The notes: generated by a model from the letters alone, not told the origin. 9,271 nt of DNA from Methanosarcinales archaeon (GCA_025464585.1 JAODGL010000088.1:1-9271), one strand, 5' to 3'; shown: positions 1 to 6,205, numbered from the stretch's first letter. A program made the numbers and translations.

Positions 1-356
1 TCATCTATTGCCTTTCTTATTCTCTCCAGAAATCTTTCCGCATCTTCTACTATCGATTCCGCCTCCCCTCTGTCAACCTTCTTCTCGCCGTATTCAGCAG
101 CTTCTCTCCTGTCTTTAGCATGGGCAAAGACATGACCGTAAATATCCTCTATAAATCCCTTCTTTACAAATTCTAAACCAAATTTTGAGATAACTCCTTT
201 GTGAGCTTTAGGATAAATATCCTTCAAAGCTAAAAGTGCTTTGGCAGCATAAAACATGGAATAGTATGCCCTGCTCACAGCATCATTGTAAAATCCGTCA
301 AGGTATTTTGCAGCCTCCAGCTTTTCTTCTGCCATTTCCATGTACTTCTTATGCAA
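1..356 (-). CDS. HEPN domain protein of an MNT/HEPN toxin-antitoxin pair, 3' end cut by window edge
   Basis: The readable 118 codons match the PF05168-type HEPN fold: an N-terminal helix with EEKLEAAKYL, then GFYNDAVSRAYYSMFYAAKA, then KAHKGVISKFGLEFVKKG and a final acidic helix EDAERFLERIRKAID. It closely resembles the second HEPN gene at 6633-7013, which is 126 residues, so only a few codons should lie beyond base 1. HEPN proteins of this class are usually RNases or RNA-targeting toxins paired with a minimal nucleotidyltransferase. The RX6H position seen in the other copy reads R-AYYSMF-Y here, so the histidine is missing. I chose the TTG start at 356 because a GGGAGG lies 9 bases upstream; an ATG at 341 is the alternative. 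It overlaps the end of the nucleotidyltransferase remnant by 8 bases, as in the intact pair. Confidence 0.85.
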   Translation of the reverse strand, partial: MHKKYMEMAEEKLEAAKYLDGFYNDAVSRAYYSMFYAAKALLALKDIYPKAHKGVISKFGLEFVKKGFIEDIYGHVFAHAKDRREAAEYGEKKVDRGEAESIVEDAERFLERIRKAID

Positions 357-586
357 TCTTTATACCCTCCCTGATAACATTCCTCACAAATGGTGTTTCC
401 TGCTGCAGATCCTTTGAACTGAAAATCTTCACTGAAATATATTCTCCAGTGTCAAGCAACACGTCAAAAGCAAGTCTGGTTATTGCTCTCCACCCCTCAG
501 ATTCGTTCCCATTCCAGATAACTAGCATGTCAATATCCGAATCTTCTCCTGCATCTCCTCTCGCAACGGAGCCGAAGAGAATAAAA
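349..586 (-). pseudogene. MNT-type nucleotidyltransferase, 5' truncated
   Basis: The minus-strand frame ending in TAA at 349 encodes ILFGSVARGDAGEDSDIDML and continues through ISVKIF to VIREGIKIA. This is the GS-x-x-RG...D-x-D signature of minimal nucleotidyltransferases, which neutralise HEPN toxins in MNT/HEPN systems, in some cases by AMP transfer. It aligns along its length with the intact gene at 6299-6640 (GSVARGEAKEDSDIDILIVW). The roughly 30 N-terminal residues expected before ILFGS are absent. The frame instead runs upstream through unrelated sequence with no ATG, GTG or TTG until a stop at 688-690. It therefore cannot be translated normally, unless by frameshifting from the rmlA fragment upstream. 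The neighbouring HEPN gene looks intact, which is odd if that HEPN is toxic. Confidence 0.82.
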
Positions 587-683
587 CTGGCTTGTTTGCA
601 ACTGGAATCAACTGTTTCTGTTGGGAATATGTAAGAGGGCGGAGACGAGTTCCATGTCCACCGGAAAGAATCAGAGCTTTCAT
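579..683 (-). pseudogene. rmlA: rmlA-like glucose-1-phosphate thymidylyltransferase, first 35 codons only
   Basis: From ATG 683 the sequence reads MKALILSGGHGTRLRPLTYS, then QQKQLIPVANKPVLF. This is the unmistakable N-terminus of the sugar-1-phosphate nucleotidyltransferase family, including the pyrophosphorylase loop GG-x-G-T-R-L-RPLT. Enzymes of this family make dTDP-glucose or a similar nucleotide sugar for rhamnose or surface-glycan synthesis; the full length is near 290-350 residues. Here homology stops at codon 35. The sequence then enters the MNT gene in a different frame and ends at TAG 522-524, giving a 53-residue chimeric ORF. The join lies near 579-587, where both parents would plausibly share TTATTCT, suggesting a microhomology junction. 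The symbol names the parent family; the exact nucleotide-sugar specificity cannot be told from 35 residues. Confidence 0.85.
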
Positions 684-686
684 CAC

Positions 687-730
687 ATCACCTCAGCTTA
701 CGATACTTAGGAGTTAATAAATTTAAAATG
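687..730 (-). promoter_or_regulatory. TATA-like box and strong ribosome site of the rmlA fragment
   Basis: On the minus strand, CATTTTAAAT (730-721) is a good archaeal TATA-like box about 38-47 bases upstream of ATG 683. GAGGTGAT at 694-687 is a full match to the archaeal anti-Shine-Dalgarno sequence, three bases before the ATG. The start region of the lost rmlA gene is therefore complete and probably still directs transcription into the HEPN gene. Confidence 0.55.
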
Positions 731-809
731 ATTTCTATAACTTTTGACCGCTTTTGATCGAATACATCGGTTAGGGATTGGTTATAGTTATCTATTCTAA
801 AATAAAGCT

Positions 810-910
810 CTAAAAGTCCTTTAGATATCCTGACTCTTTAACCATTCTCAAAACGGCTTCAACTTCTTCCTCAACATCTTATCAGTTTCTAAATACGGAA
901 CAGGATAATC
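810..910 (-). pseudogene. Degraded 3' gene remnant, family unknown
   Basis: The minus strand reads DYPVPYLETDK in one frame (from about 910), then after a one-base shift VEEEVEAVLRMVKESGYLKDF followed by TAG at 810-812. The protein-like composition across the shift suggests a real C-terminus with a frameshift and no surviving start. It begins only about 10 bases after the stop of the membrane protein at 920. I do not recognise the family; the charged helix would suit a small antitoxin or an enzyme tail. The rest of 690-920 shows nothing else coding. Confidence 0.3.
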
Positions 911-919
911 TAGAGATTG

Positions 920-1459
920 TTAACTCCATTTTATACTTTTCTTTATCCATCCTTTCCCTTCATACATTGTTCTTACAACTGCACAAACCCCAACAAGAAT
1001 CAATCCTACTGCCAATACTTCCGTATCAGCCACTCCATACAGGTCTGCCTTATATTTAAACACACCAATCCCAAACTTTTGGAAGGAAAGTGGCCACAAC
1101 ATTCTGTAGCCTTGACTAAATACAAGAGCGTCTTCCAGCAAGTGCGCTGCAAAGCCCACACTAGCAAAGATGAAGGAATCCATAAAGCGAATGCCGAGAG
1201 GATGAAGTAAGAATGAAACTGCCACAGCATAAACAAGCAAAACACTTATGTTGTGAAAATCTCCGTGATCTATTGGAGCACCGTATACCAGAACCGTAAC
1301 TCCAATCTTCCTCAAAACGGCATCAGCAATTATATCGATGTCTGGAGCATAAGCGCTCAAAACGATGATCCAGGAGCTTTCCCTTCCAGTAACCCTTCGG
1401 TAGATCATTCCGAAGATTATTGCAATTGCAATGGAATATACTAGATGCTCAAGTTTCAT
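920..1459 (-). CDS. Membrane-bound YdjM-like putative metal-dependent hydrolase (PF04307 type)
   Basis: This roughly 179-residue membrane protein carries the conserved polar motifs of the YdjM/DUF457 group. Residue numbers count from the GTG at 1468. PDID lies at about 42-45 after a first hydrophobic helix, DHGDFHN at 67-73, and AHLLED at 108-113. In the family these Asp, His and Glu residues are thought to bind metal at the membrane face; the substrate is unknown. Hydrophobic stretches near 9-23, 75-90, 96-112 and 150-166 suggest four membrane passes. I prefer ATG 1459, because AGGTG sits six bases upstream, over the GTG at 1468, which has no visible ribosome site. It lies 45 bases downstream of the epimerase stop and is probably co-transcribed with it. 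The membrane hydrolase family is secure; the reaction is not. Confidence 0.75.
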   Translation of the reverse strand: MKLEHLVYSIAIAIIFGMIYRRVTGRESSWIIVLSAYAPDIDIIADAVLRKIGVTVLVYGAPIDHGDFHNISVLLVYAVAVSFLLHPLGIRFMDSFIFASVGFAAHLLEDALVFSQGYRMLWPLSFQKFGIGVFKYKADLYGVADTEVLAVGLILVGVCAVVRTMYEGKGWIKKSIKWS

Positions 1460-1504
1460 CGTTGCCACCTTTAAAACTTGATATAAGAGTGAAAATTAAA
1501 AGGG

Positions 1505-2398
1505 TTACTCATTAAATACCTCAAAGATTTTCTCTAAATCCTTTCTTAAATCTGTTTTCGGTTCAAATCCAAGCTTTCTGGCTTTTGATATGTCTGCACA
1601 GGATCTTCTTATATCTCCCTTGCGAGGTTTGTCAAAAACCGGCTTACCATTGATGCCAGCGATGTCCATGATAATTTCAGCAAGCTCTAGAATGGAAGTT
1701 TCCCTTCCAGTTCCGACGTTATACGCTTCTCCATTTTCTCCTCTTTTTAAAACTATTTCTACAAAATCGACTACATCTCTAACGTGGACAAAATCTCTCG
1801 TCTGCTTCCCATCTCCGTAAATTACTGGAGGTAGTTTCTGCTTAACCCTAGAGATAAACTTGGCTATAACACCTGAGTAAGGATTGCTCGGATCCATTCT
1901 CGCTGAGAAGACATTAAACGGTCTAATGATGACAGTATGAATCCTATCCGAGAAAACCCTGCAGTAGTATTCCCCAGCAAGCTTGCTAACCCCATAAGGG
2001 GAAATCGGATTCTTCGGATGTTCTTCATCAATCGGAACGTATCGTGGATTCCCATAAACCGCTGCTGACGAAATATAAACGAATCTGTCAACTCCATAGT
2101 CAGAGCAAGCCTTTAAGAGGTTAATCGTTGCAATAACGTTGTTCTCAGCATCGTAAACCGGATCATTCCAGCTGTTCTCAACAGAAACCTGAGCTGCTAA
2201 ATGAATGACAACATCTACATCCTTAACAACCTTTCTCACAAACTCATAATTCCTCAAATCACCTTGAACAACTAAATCTTTCAAGTCCTTAATCGGGCAG
2301 GGCTTTAAATCAACTCCAGCAGCATCGTATTTGTCCATAAACCTTTCCAGAACGTATGAGCCGATTTGTCCTGATGCACCGGTAACTAAAACTCTCAT
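1505..2398 (-). CDS. NAD-dependent sugar-nucleotide epimerase/dehydratase (GalE-like, extended SDR)
   Basis: The protein has every landmark of an extended short-chain dehydrogenase acting on nucleotide sugars. Counted from the chosen start: a Rossmann glycine loop TGASGQIG (6-13), an acidic residue D30 ending strand 2, DVVIHLAAQVSV (62-73), SSAAVYG (110-116), the catalytic Tyr-x-x-x-Lys as PYGVSK (Y135, K139), IRPFNVFSARMDPSNPYSG, YGDGKQTRDFVHVRDV, and YNVGTG. Its 297 residues fit the family. Such enzymes typically interconvert UDP-glucose/UDP-galactose or their N-acetyl forms for surface glycans or archaellin/S-layer glycosylation; the exact substrate is not readable. TTG 2416 and ATG 2407 are in frame, but the family normally starts 2-4 residues before VTG, which favours ATG 2398. 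It is the only apparently intact glycan-pathway enzyme here, beside fragments of rmlA, wecB and a flippase. Confidence 0.92.
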   Translation of the reverse strand: MRVLVTGASGQIGSYVLERFMDKYDAAGVDLKPCPIKDLKDLVVQGDLRNYEFVRKVVKDVDVVIHLAAQVSVENSWNDPVYDAENNVIATINLLKACSDYGVDRFVYISSAAVYGNPRYVPIDEEHPKNPISPYGVSKLAGEYYCRVFSDRIHTVIIRPFNVFSARMDPSNPYSGVIAKFISRVKQKLPPVIYGDGKQTRDFVHVRDVVDFVEIVLKRGENGEAYNVGTGRETSILELAEIIMDIAGINGKPVFDKPRKGDIRRSCADISKARKLGFEPKTDLRKDLEKIFEVFNE

Positions 2399-2438
2399 AT
2401 ACACCATCTTGAGCAATTTGTTTTATCTTTCTTTCGAG

Positions 2439-2447
2439 TTATAAATT
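2439..2447 (-). promoter_or_regulatory. TATA-like box of the epimerase gene
   Basis: AATTTATAA on the minus strand lies 41-49 bases upstream of ATG 2398. Transcription would be expected to begin about 2412-2420, giving a very short leader. No GGAGG-like site is visible, which agrees with a short or nearly leaderless message. Confidence 0.45.
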
Positions 2448-2470
2448 CTAAAGTGTAAAAACCAAGATGC

Positions 2471-2601
2471 TGGAAAGATGTTGCAAAGATCTACGAAAAG
2501 CTTGGTGATGTTGAAAACGCAAAGCATTCATGATTAAGTATGTGAAGTATTGTGTGAAACAGAAAAGGATGAAGCACGATGGAGGAGCAATGAAAAGTTA
2601 G
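2471..2601 (+). pseudogene. Frameshifted C-terminal remnant of a TPR-like protein
   Basis: One plus frame reads WKDVAKIYEKLGDVENAKHS to TGA 2531-2533. The next frame continues FMIKYVKYCVKQKRMKHD to TAG 2599-2601. The first part has the spacing of a tetratricopeptide helix (A-x-x-Y-x-x-LGD-x-x-x-A). The switch of frame near 2525-2530 and the lack of any start indicate a decayed 3' end of a helical-repeat gene. It lies opposite in orientation to both neighbours. Nothing else coding is visible between 2417 and 2687. Confidence 0.45.
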
Positions 2602-2634
2602 GAATGAAGATAAAGTAAAGAGACAAGGAAAGTC

Positions 2635-2650
2635 AAAAAAACAAATAAAA
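2635..2650 (-). terminator. T-rich archaeal-type terminator after the DUF1616 gene
   Basis: On the minus strand the sequence is TTTTATTTGTTTTTTT, about 40 bases past the stop of the DUF1616 gene. Archaeal RNA polymerase stops at such T-runs without a hairpin. It would end the operon that starts near 5123. Confidence 0.5.
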
Positions 2651-2687
2651 CATCGATGAGCTCGCTTGAAAATGTTGTTACTCCAAG

Positions 2688-3668
2688 TTAAATTTCTCTA
2701 ACAACGATGTTCAGATTAAAGCTCTGAATCTTTCCCTCTACAGCATCCAAAATTCTCTTCTCAGCCTCAGTTTCAGCATAATCCTTCATCTTTTCTGGTT
2801 TTGAAGGCAACGGAGGGACGTGATCCTTGAACAGCAAAAACCAGAGCTTGTACCTCCCAGGTTTATCAATTGAGAATGTATATGGCATCTCCCATTGCGG
2901 AGTCCAGTTTCCTTCTATATTTACTGGCGTGTGGTTGAGAGTAACGTTAAACCTATCAAAGAAGTACATGTGATGTATCACAGTCCTGTTATTCTCGTAA
3001 CTCGCATTCACCAGCCAGATTTCTACGGTATAGTTAACTGTCCTGTATTCGTGATTCGCTATACCAATTATTATCGTAGCATTCTGTCCAACCCTGAGCT
3101 TCGTTGGATAATCGGCAGCTTTACCCTTGGGACCGAGTATGTAGAACTCGGTAAACTCCTCACCCTGCTTTGGAGTAACGATGATGTAAATAAGAGCAAC
3201 AATTGAAGCAATAATTGAAATCACCAGAATAACGGTCAAAATCTTATCAAGTTTACTCATTTCTTCCCATCCTATTGCTTTCTTCACTTCAATCTTCGGG
3301 ATAAAGGGATCTCTTGCTTTAAACCTCCTGTACACTGCAAGCAGAGAGAAAACGATGTTAAAGGATGATAAGCTAAACAAAATTGGGGTCAATCTTATAC
3401 CGAAAGGAGTGTAATTTAAGGCTAAGCCTATGAGAGGTGTTATTGCAATACTCAAACCAAAGGATAAAGCAATTCTCTCGATCACATCCAGATCTCTCTT
3501 CTCGGGAAAAAGGAATGATATGAGGGAATAACCGGGAAAAAACAGGATGAATGGTAGTCCTATGACTTTTCTGAATATGCTTTCCGGAAAGAAGTAGATT
3601 GCTAGGATTAGCAAAATTGAAAGAGAAACTATTGCAAGCAGATCCCATGCAAGCGTCCATTTCTTCAC
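2688..3668 (-). CDS. DUF1616 membrane protein with heavily sequon-rich outer domain
   Basis: This matches the archaeal DUF1616 family (PF07760). Residues below are numbered from the ATG at 3674. There are four hydrophobic segments at about 10-29, 36-56, 66-86 and 95-115, then a cytoplasmic loop, a fifth segment at 144-166, and an extracytoplasmic C-terminal domain with the hallmark FYILGPKGKAADYPTKLRVG (177-196). The outer domain carries seven N-glycosylation sequons (N198, N214, N223, N229, N243, N247, N256). Proteins of this family occur in surface-glycan and archaellum/S-layer regions; their biochemical role is unknown. The ATG at 3674 directly abuts the GGAGGT ribosome site, whereas GTG 3668 is six bases beyond it, so I place the start at GTG. 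It follows the upstream unknown gene by 38 bases and should be the last gene of that operon. Confidence 0.85.
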   Translation of the reverse strand: MKKWTLAWDLLAIVSLSILLILAIYFFPESIFRKVIGLPFILFFPGYSLISFLFPEKRDLDVIERIALSFGLSIAITPLIGLALNYTPFGIRLTPILFSLSSFNIVFSLLAVYRRFKARDPFIPKIEVKKAIGWEEMSKLDKILTVILVISIIASIVALIYIIVTPKQGEEFTEFYILGPKGKAADYPTKLRVGQNATIIIGIANHEYRTVNYTVEIWLVNASYENNRTVIHHMYFFDRFNVTLNHTPVNIEGNWTPQWEMPYTFSIDKPGRYKLWFLLFKDHVPPLPSKPEKMKDYAETEAEKRILDAVEGKIQSFNLNIVVREI

Positions 3669-3706
3669 CTTCATACCTCCCGGTTGTATCTTAGTTAGTT
3701 TCGATG

Positions 3707-4471
3707 TTATGCGTCCGTATCAATAATTTTTTGATCCCATAGTGTTATTCCCCAAACAGTCTTAAAATAAGCGTTTATGAGATTCCAAACTGTTTCTATA
3801 AACTTATACAACTCATATTTGAATATTTTAAACTCAAGCACTGATGAGAATGGAAAAACATGCCATGATGGAATATATGAGTGAACAAAATAACTGTACT
3901 CGCGGTAAAGCCCTATTAAGTTAACAGAAAGAACTCTACCTACAAAACCTAACACAAACTCATTGGACGGGTATGGAGGTACAATTACTGATGACTTTTT
4001 GGCTTTTATCGTCTCTACTAATTCACGTAATAGTGTTTCATCCGTTCTTGTTAAACGTCGACCTTTGAGATCTCTTATTATAGCCCTCAGACTGTCCGCT
4101 GCTGCATCTACTACCTCTTCCACCCTATAACGGGGCACGTATCCCTCCATTTTTTGTGGAATTTGAATGCCTACTCCTACAAGCAGTAGGAACAATGGAT
4201 AGGACATGTTTTTGAAAAACACACTTTTTATTTGCTTCTTACTCCAGTTAAAACCTTTAACTTTACCGTAAACACGAATAATTTCCACTAAATGATTAAT
4301 CTCCCTCTCTAACTCTCTCAAATTTCTTATTACAAGCTTCTGCTCAGATGCCCAGTCATACCACTTCTTTGAGGTATATCGATATGGAACTTCATCAAAG
4401 CTCTGTTTTACTTCTCTTTTTAAGGGCTTCATCTCAATATATCCTAAATAAGGGTATTTTTGTTCTATCAC
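3707..4471 (-). CDS. Unknown protein with an RX6H motif, coupled to vapC
   Basis: I do not recognise this 254-residue protein. It begins with a GTG whose bases overlap the vapC stop by four nucleotides (GTGA), so it is probably translated by coupling with the toxin gene. Visible parts are a charged, probably helical N-terminus to about residue 70, a hydrophobic stretch SYPLFLLLVGVGIQIP (90-105), an amphipathic helix with VEEVVDAAADSLRAIIRDLK (118-137), and an aromatic-rich C-terminus. At 190-197 the sequence is R-EYSYFV-H, which fits the RX4-6H catalytic motif of HEPN-type RNases, in a context (LYREYSYFVHS) reminiscent of all-helical HEPN-like proteins. That suggests a nuclease-type effector or regulator, but it rests on one short motif. 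No signal peptide is seen; one membrane segment is possible at 90-105. DUF1616 lies 38 bases downstream. Confidence 0.7.
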   Translation of the reverse strand: MIEQKYPYLGYIEMKPLKREVKQSFDEVPYRYTSKKWYDWASEQKLVIRNLRELEREINHLVEIIRVYGKVKGFNWSKKQIKSVFFKNMSYPLFLLLVGVGIQIPQKMEGYVPRYRVEEVVDAAADSLRAIIRDLKGRRLTRTDETLLRELVETIKAKKSSVIVPPYPSNEFVLGFVGRVLSVNLIGLYREYSYFVHSYIPSWHVFPFSSVLEFKIFKYELYKFIETVWNLINAYFKTVWGITLWDQKIIDTDA

Positions 4472-4863
4472 TGCTCCCAGTTAATAACCTCCAAACCACG
4501 AATATAGTCAAAGTGAGCATCCCGGGTGAGGAGTGGAGCATCGAGTTCTAAACATATCGCAGCAATCCAGATGTCATTTTCAGGAATAGGATGTCCTATC
4601 TTTTTGAGCTGCAGACGCACGTCAGCGTAACGGATAGCGATGGTTTCATCTATCGGTACGAGAACAGATTGCGCTGAGAATTTATGCACTGCTTGCTTGT
4701 TCTTCTGTGGCTTAGCACTGTTAAGTGCACCGTAAAGCAGTTCACCCAGGACAGTAACGGGCAAAAAGAGTATATCTGCTCCCTCTATCAAAGTGCAAAC
4801 TGTAAGGATGCCTTCCCTATAGGCAATTACCGCATTGGTATCAACAGCCAGTCTACCACTCAC
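4468..4863 (-). CDS. vapC: VapC-type PIN-domain toxin
   Basis: PIN-domain toxins are magnesium-dependent RNases that cut tRNA or rRNA when their antitoxin is lost. The four acidic residues of the active site are visible, numbered from the upstream TTG at 4890: D17 in AVDTNAV, E50 in LGELLYG, D106 in PENDIWIA, and D124 in LTRDAHF. The length of about 131 residues is normal. No ATG exists near the N-terminus; TTG 4890, TTG 4869 and GTG 4863 are possible. GTG 4863 (VSGRLAVDTN) gives the family's usual distance to the DTN motif and overlaps the antitoxin stop by 11 bases, so I prefer it; TTG 4869 is about ten bases after a GGAG. The gene sits between a DUF104 antitoxin and an unknown gene that it overlaps by four bases. 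All catalytic residues are present, so it should be active. Confidence 0.9.
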   Translation of the reverse strand: MSGRLAVDTNAVIAYREGILTVCTLIEGADILFLPVTVLGELLYGALNSAKPQKNKQAVHKFSAQSVLVPIDETIAIRYADVRLQLKKIGHPIPENDIWIAAICLELDAPLLTRDAHFDYIRGLEVINWEQ

Positions 4864-5071
4864 CTTCAATTTTCTCAAACTCCTCGTCAATGAGTTTCTG
4901 CATCGCTTCCGCCTCTTCGTGTGTTAGTGTCCCTACAAGTTCACGCAGGCTTTTCTTGGCAGGATGCGAGCAGAGAATTATCACCACTCTCTCGTGTTCC
5001 TTAATGCCTTTTATAGGCTCAATTGGTTTCAATACGTTCTCTTCATATATCGCTTCTACTGTTTTGGGCAT
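4853..5071 (-). CDS. AF2212-like (DUF104) antitoxin paired with VapC
   Basis: The 72-residue product begins MPKTVEAIYEENVLKPIEPI, the typical DUF104 (PF01954) pattern: a short beta-strand, Y-E-x-x-x-LKP, then a second strand ERVVIILC. It ends with an acidic helix EEAEAMQKLIDEEFEKIEGE that would wrap the toxin. Proteins of this group act as antitoxins for PIN-domain toxins in archaea. The ATG at 5071 is preceded by GGTGAAGGAG about ten bases upstream and by a strong TATA box. Its last codons overlap the vapC start, as expected for a pair that must be made in fixed ratio. Two further DUF104 genes, at 5342 and 8961, are more alike to each other than to this one. Confidence 0.88.
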   Translation of the reverse strand: MPKTVEAIYEENVLKPIEPIKGIKEHERVVIILCSHPAKKSLRELVGTLTHEEAEAMQKLIDEEFEKIEGEW

Positions 5072-5113
5072 CGTCTTTCTTCTCCTTCACCACTAAATTA
5101 TTTGTATTTCAAT

Positions 5114-5123
5114 TATTTAAAAA
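5114..5123 (-). promoter_or_regulatory. TATA box of the DUF104-vapC operon
   Basis: TTTTTAAATA on the minus strand is a near-consensus archaeal TATA box, 43-52 bases before ATG 5071. The predicted start of transcription is near 5093. It probably drives the antitoxin, vapC, the RX6H gene and DUF1616 as one operon. Confidence 0.6.
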
Positions 5124-5184
5124 GCATACTTGCTTCGGTTGTAATGTCTTCTGTACTTATCAAACTGCCCTTTATCGATTCTTT

Positions 5185-5300
5185 TTAATTTTTCTCCTTT
5201 TTAGCCATGCCCGCAATGGACAACTCCTTAAAGTCATCTATTGCAACAGCCCCTTCCGTCTTCGTATCTAATTGTGGACTGAAGCAATGATGATGGATCT
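5185..5300 (-). pseudogene. C-terminal gene fragment without a start, family unknown
   Basis: An open minus frame encodes HHHCFSPQLDTKTEGAVAID, then DFKELSIAGMAKKEKN and TAA at 5185-5187. Composition is protein-like over the last 30 residues, but no start codon is present and the frame opens directly after a stop. It is most likely a severed gene tail next to the toxin-antitoxin island. I cannot assign a family. Confidence 0.25.
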
Positions 5301-5310
5301 TTTATATAAA
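5300..5310 (+). promoter_or_regulatory. TATA box before the first plus-strand DUF104 gene
   Basis: TTTTATATAAA at 5300-5310 is a near-consensus archaeal TATA box. Transcription would start near 5328-5335, a few bases before ATG 5342. Confidence 0.6.
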
Positions 5311-5341
5311 TGTAAATCCAACTTAATCTTAGTGATGCCAG

Positions 5342-5497
5342 ATGGCGATAAGAGTAAAAGCGCGGTATGAGAACGAAATGTTGAAACCATTGGAGAAGCT
5401 GAACCTGGAAGAAGGAGACAATGAAAAGATATGGAATAAAGAATATAGCAACAAACACCCTGATTTTGAACGTGTGGAATGGGTAAAATGTGTTTAA
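5342..5497 (+). CDS. Shortened DUF104 antitoxin, internally deleted
   Basis: This 51-residue ORF starts MAIRVKARYENEMLKPLEKL, a clear DUF104 N-terminus. It then jumps from LEEGDNEK to IWNKEYSNKHPDFERVEWVK. Compared with the homologue at 8961-9158, about 18 codons covering the second strand and the linker are missing, while the tail (NK..., PDFERV against PDLEPV) is still recognisable. The N-terminal coding DNA matches that homologue at 48 of 53 bases (5366-5418 against 8988-9040). No PIN toxin follows; hicB is next. It keeps an open frame and its own TATA box, but is probably a non-functional deletion derivative or an orphan antitoxin. Confidence 0.6.
   Translation: MAIRVKARYENEMLKPLEKLNLEEGDNEKIWNKEYSNKHPDFERVEWVKCV
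5366..5418 (+). repeat. 53-bp DUF104 coding repeat, left copy
   Basis: Matches 8988-9040 at 48 of 53 bases by direct comparison. The repeat starts at TATGAGAA and ends at GAAGGAGA, both inside DUF104 genes, and brackets the whole flippase/toxin-antitoxin region as direct repeats 3622 bases apart. Confidence 0.8.
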
Positions 5498-5549
5498 TTT
5501 ATTATAGTGGAGTATTGATAAATGATAAATTAAAATGGAGGATAGGGAG

Positions 5550-5810
5550 ATGATTACAGAATATATAGAAGCCGCACTGTCAAAAGCGAGGTACGAGATT
5601 ATTGAGGACGAGGAACCATATTATGGGGAAGTACCCGGGTTAGAAGGTGTGTGGGCGACGGGCAAAACGCTGGAGGAATGCCGTAAGAATCTGCGTGAGG
5701 TTATTGATGGATGGCTGATAGTAAGACTGAGAAAAGGTTTGCAAATCCCACCGATAGGTGCATATAAAATAGAGGAGTTATCGAGGTTGGAGATCGGTGC
5801 CAAAGTCTAA
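5550..5810 (+). CDS. hicB: HicB antitoxin
   Basis: HicB proteins bind and block the HicA mRNA interferase and usually repress their own operon. This 86-residue product shows the partial RNase-H-like HicB fold: ARYEIIEDEEPYYGEVPGLE, then VWATGKTLEECRKNLREVID and GWLIVRLRKGLQIPPI. There is no obvious C-terminal DNA-binding domain. An ATG at 5535 is in frame, but ATG 5550 has GGAGG eight bases upstream, and that GGAGG would lie inside the gene if 5535 were used, so 5550 is preferred. A weak TATA-like TTTATTATA lies at 5498-5506. The gene overlaps the hicA start by 14 bases, in the less common hicB-hicA order. It appears intact although its partner is frameshifted. Confidence 0.9.
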   Translation: MITEYIEAALSKARYEIIEDEEPYYGEVPGLEGVWATGKTLEECRKNLREVIDGWLIVRLRKGLQIPPIGAYKIEELSRLEIGAKV

Positions 5811-6048
5811 ACTTTCTCCAGTTTCCTGGACTGAGTTAGTAAAACGACTTCGCAAACTTGGTTTCGATGGACCTTATCAGGGAGGAAAGCACCCATATAT
5901 GATAAAAGAGGCTAGTCCTGACTATTCCAAATCCACATCGGAAAGAAATCAGCGTAGACCTTCTTTCACGAATCTTGAAACAGGCTGGAATTACAGGGGC
6001 GGAATGGCTTGCGTTCAAACATCAGAAGAGTTCTTAGAATCAAGATAA
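5797..6048 (+). pseudogene. hicA: HicA mRNA interferase, disrupted by a frameshift
   Basis: HicA toxins are small double-stranded-RNA-binding-like proteins that cleave mRNA using a conserved histidine. The first 38 residues (MPKSKLSPVSWTELVKRLRK, LGFDGPYQGGKHPYMIKE) are a normal HicA start, including the helix and the GGKH motif with the catalytic His at residue 32. Near 5911 the frame is lost. The rest of the family pattern appears in another frame as LTIPNPHRKEISVDLLSRIL, KQAGITGAEWLAFKHQKSS, ending at TAG 6035-6037. The original frame runs on to a stop at 6046-6048 and yields an unrelated tail. An undamaged gene would give about 80 residues. GTG 5797 has GGAG four bases upstream. Either the toxin is inactivated, leaving hicB as an orphan, or there is a sequencing error. 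Confidence 0.88.
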
Positions 6049-6067
6049 AAAATAGAGGGAAATAACC

Positions 6068-6205
6068 ATGCAACCACACAAAAAATTCGCTTATGACGTC
6101 GGCATAACCTTTTTAGCATCTGTAGTTACCCCGCCCATTGGCTTTGTTATAACCATTGCTTTAGAGCGGTATATCCCGGCGCGGGCGACTTAGGCTTATA
6201 CCGGA
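6068..6205 (+). pseudogene. Flippase 5' fragment, copy 1
   Basis: ATG 6068, with GAGGG eight bases upstream, opens MQPHKKFAYDVGITFLASVV and TPPIGFVITIALERY. This is the first membrane helix of a polysaccharide (Wzx/MATE-like) flippase, which moves lipid-linked glycans across the membrane. A small insertion near 6173-6178 (ATCCC where other copies have CTC) breaks the frame before GAGDLGLYR, which is still legible in the shifted frame at about 6180-6204. The homology ends at TATACCGGA, where a UPF0175 gene fragment begins. A full flippase would be 400-500 residues; fewer than 50 codons remain. The upstream leader (GAGGGAAATAACC) resembles that of copy 4. Confidence 0.85.

Noticed and set aside
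236..634. Long plus-strand ORF of 132 codons
   Set aside because: It lies opposite the HEPN, MNT and rmlA remnants, whose protein families are clearly readable on the minus strand; its own translation has no recognisable pattern.
5023..5271. Overlapping plus-strand ORFs in the 4964-5271 region
   Set aside because: They run antisense to the DUF104 antitoxin and its promoter, are rich in Phe, Ser and Leu from A/T-rich DNA, and have no ribosome site.
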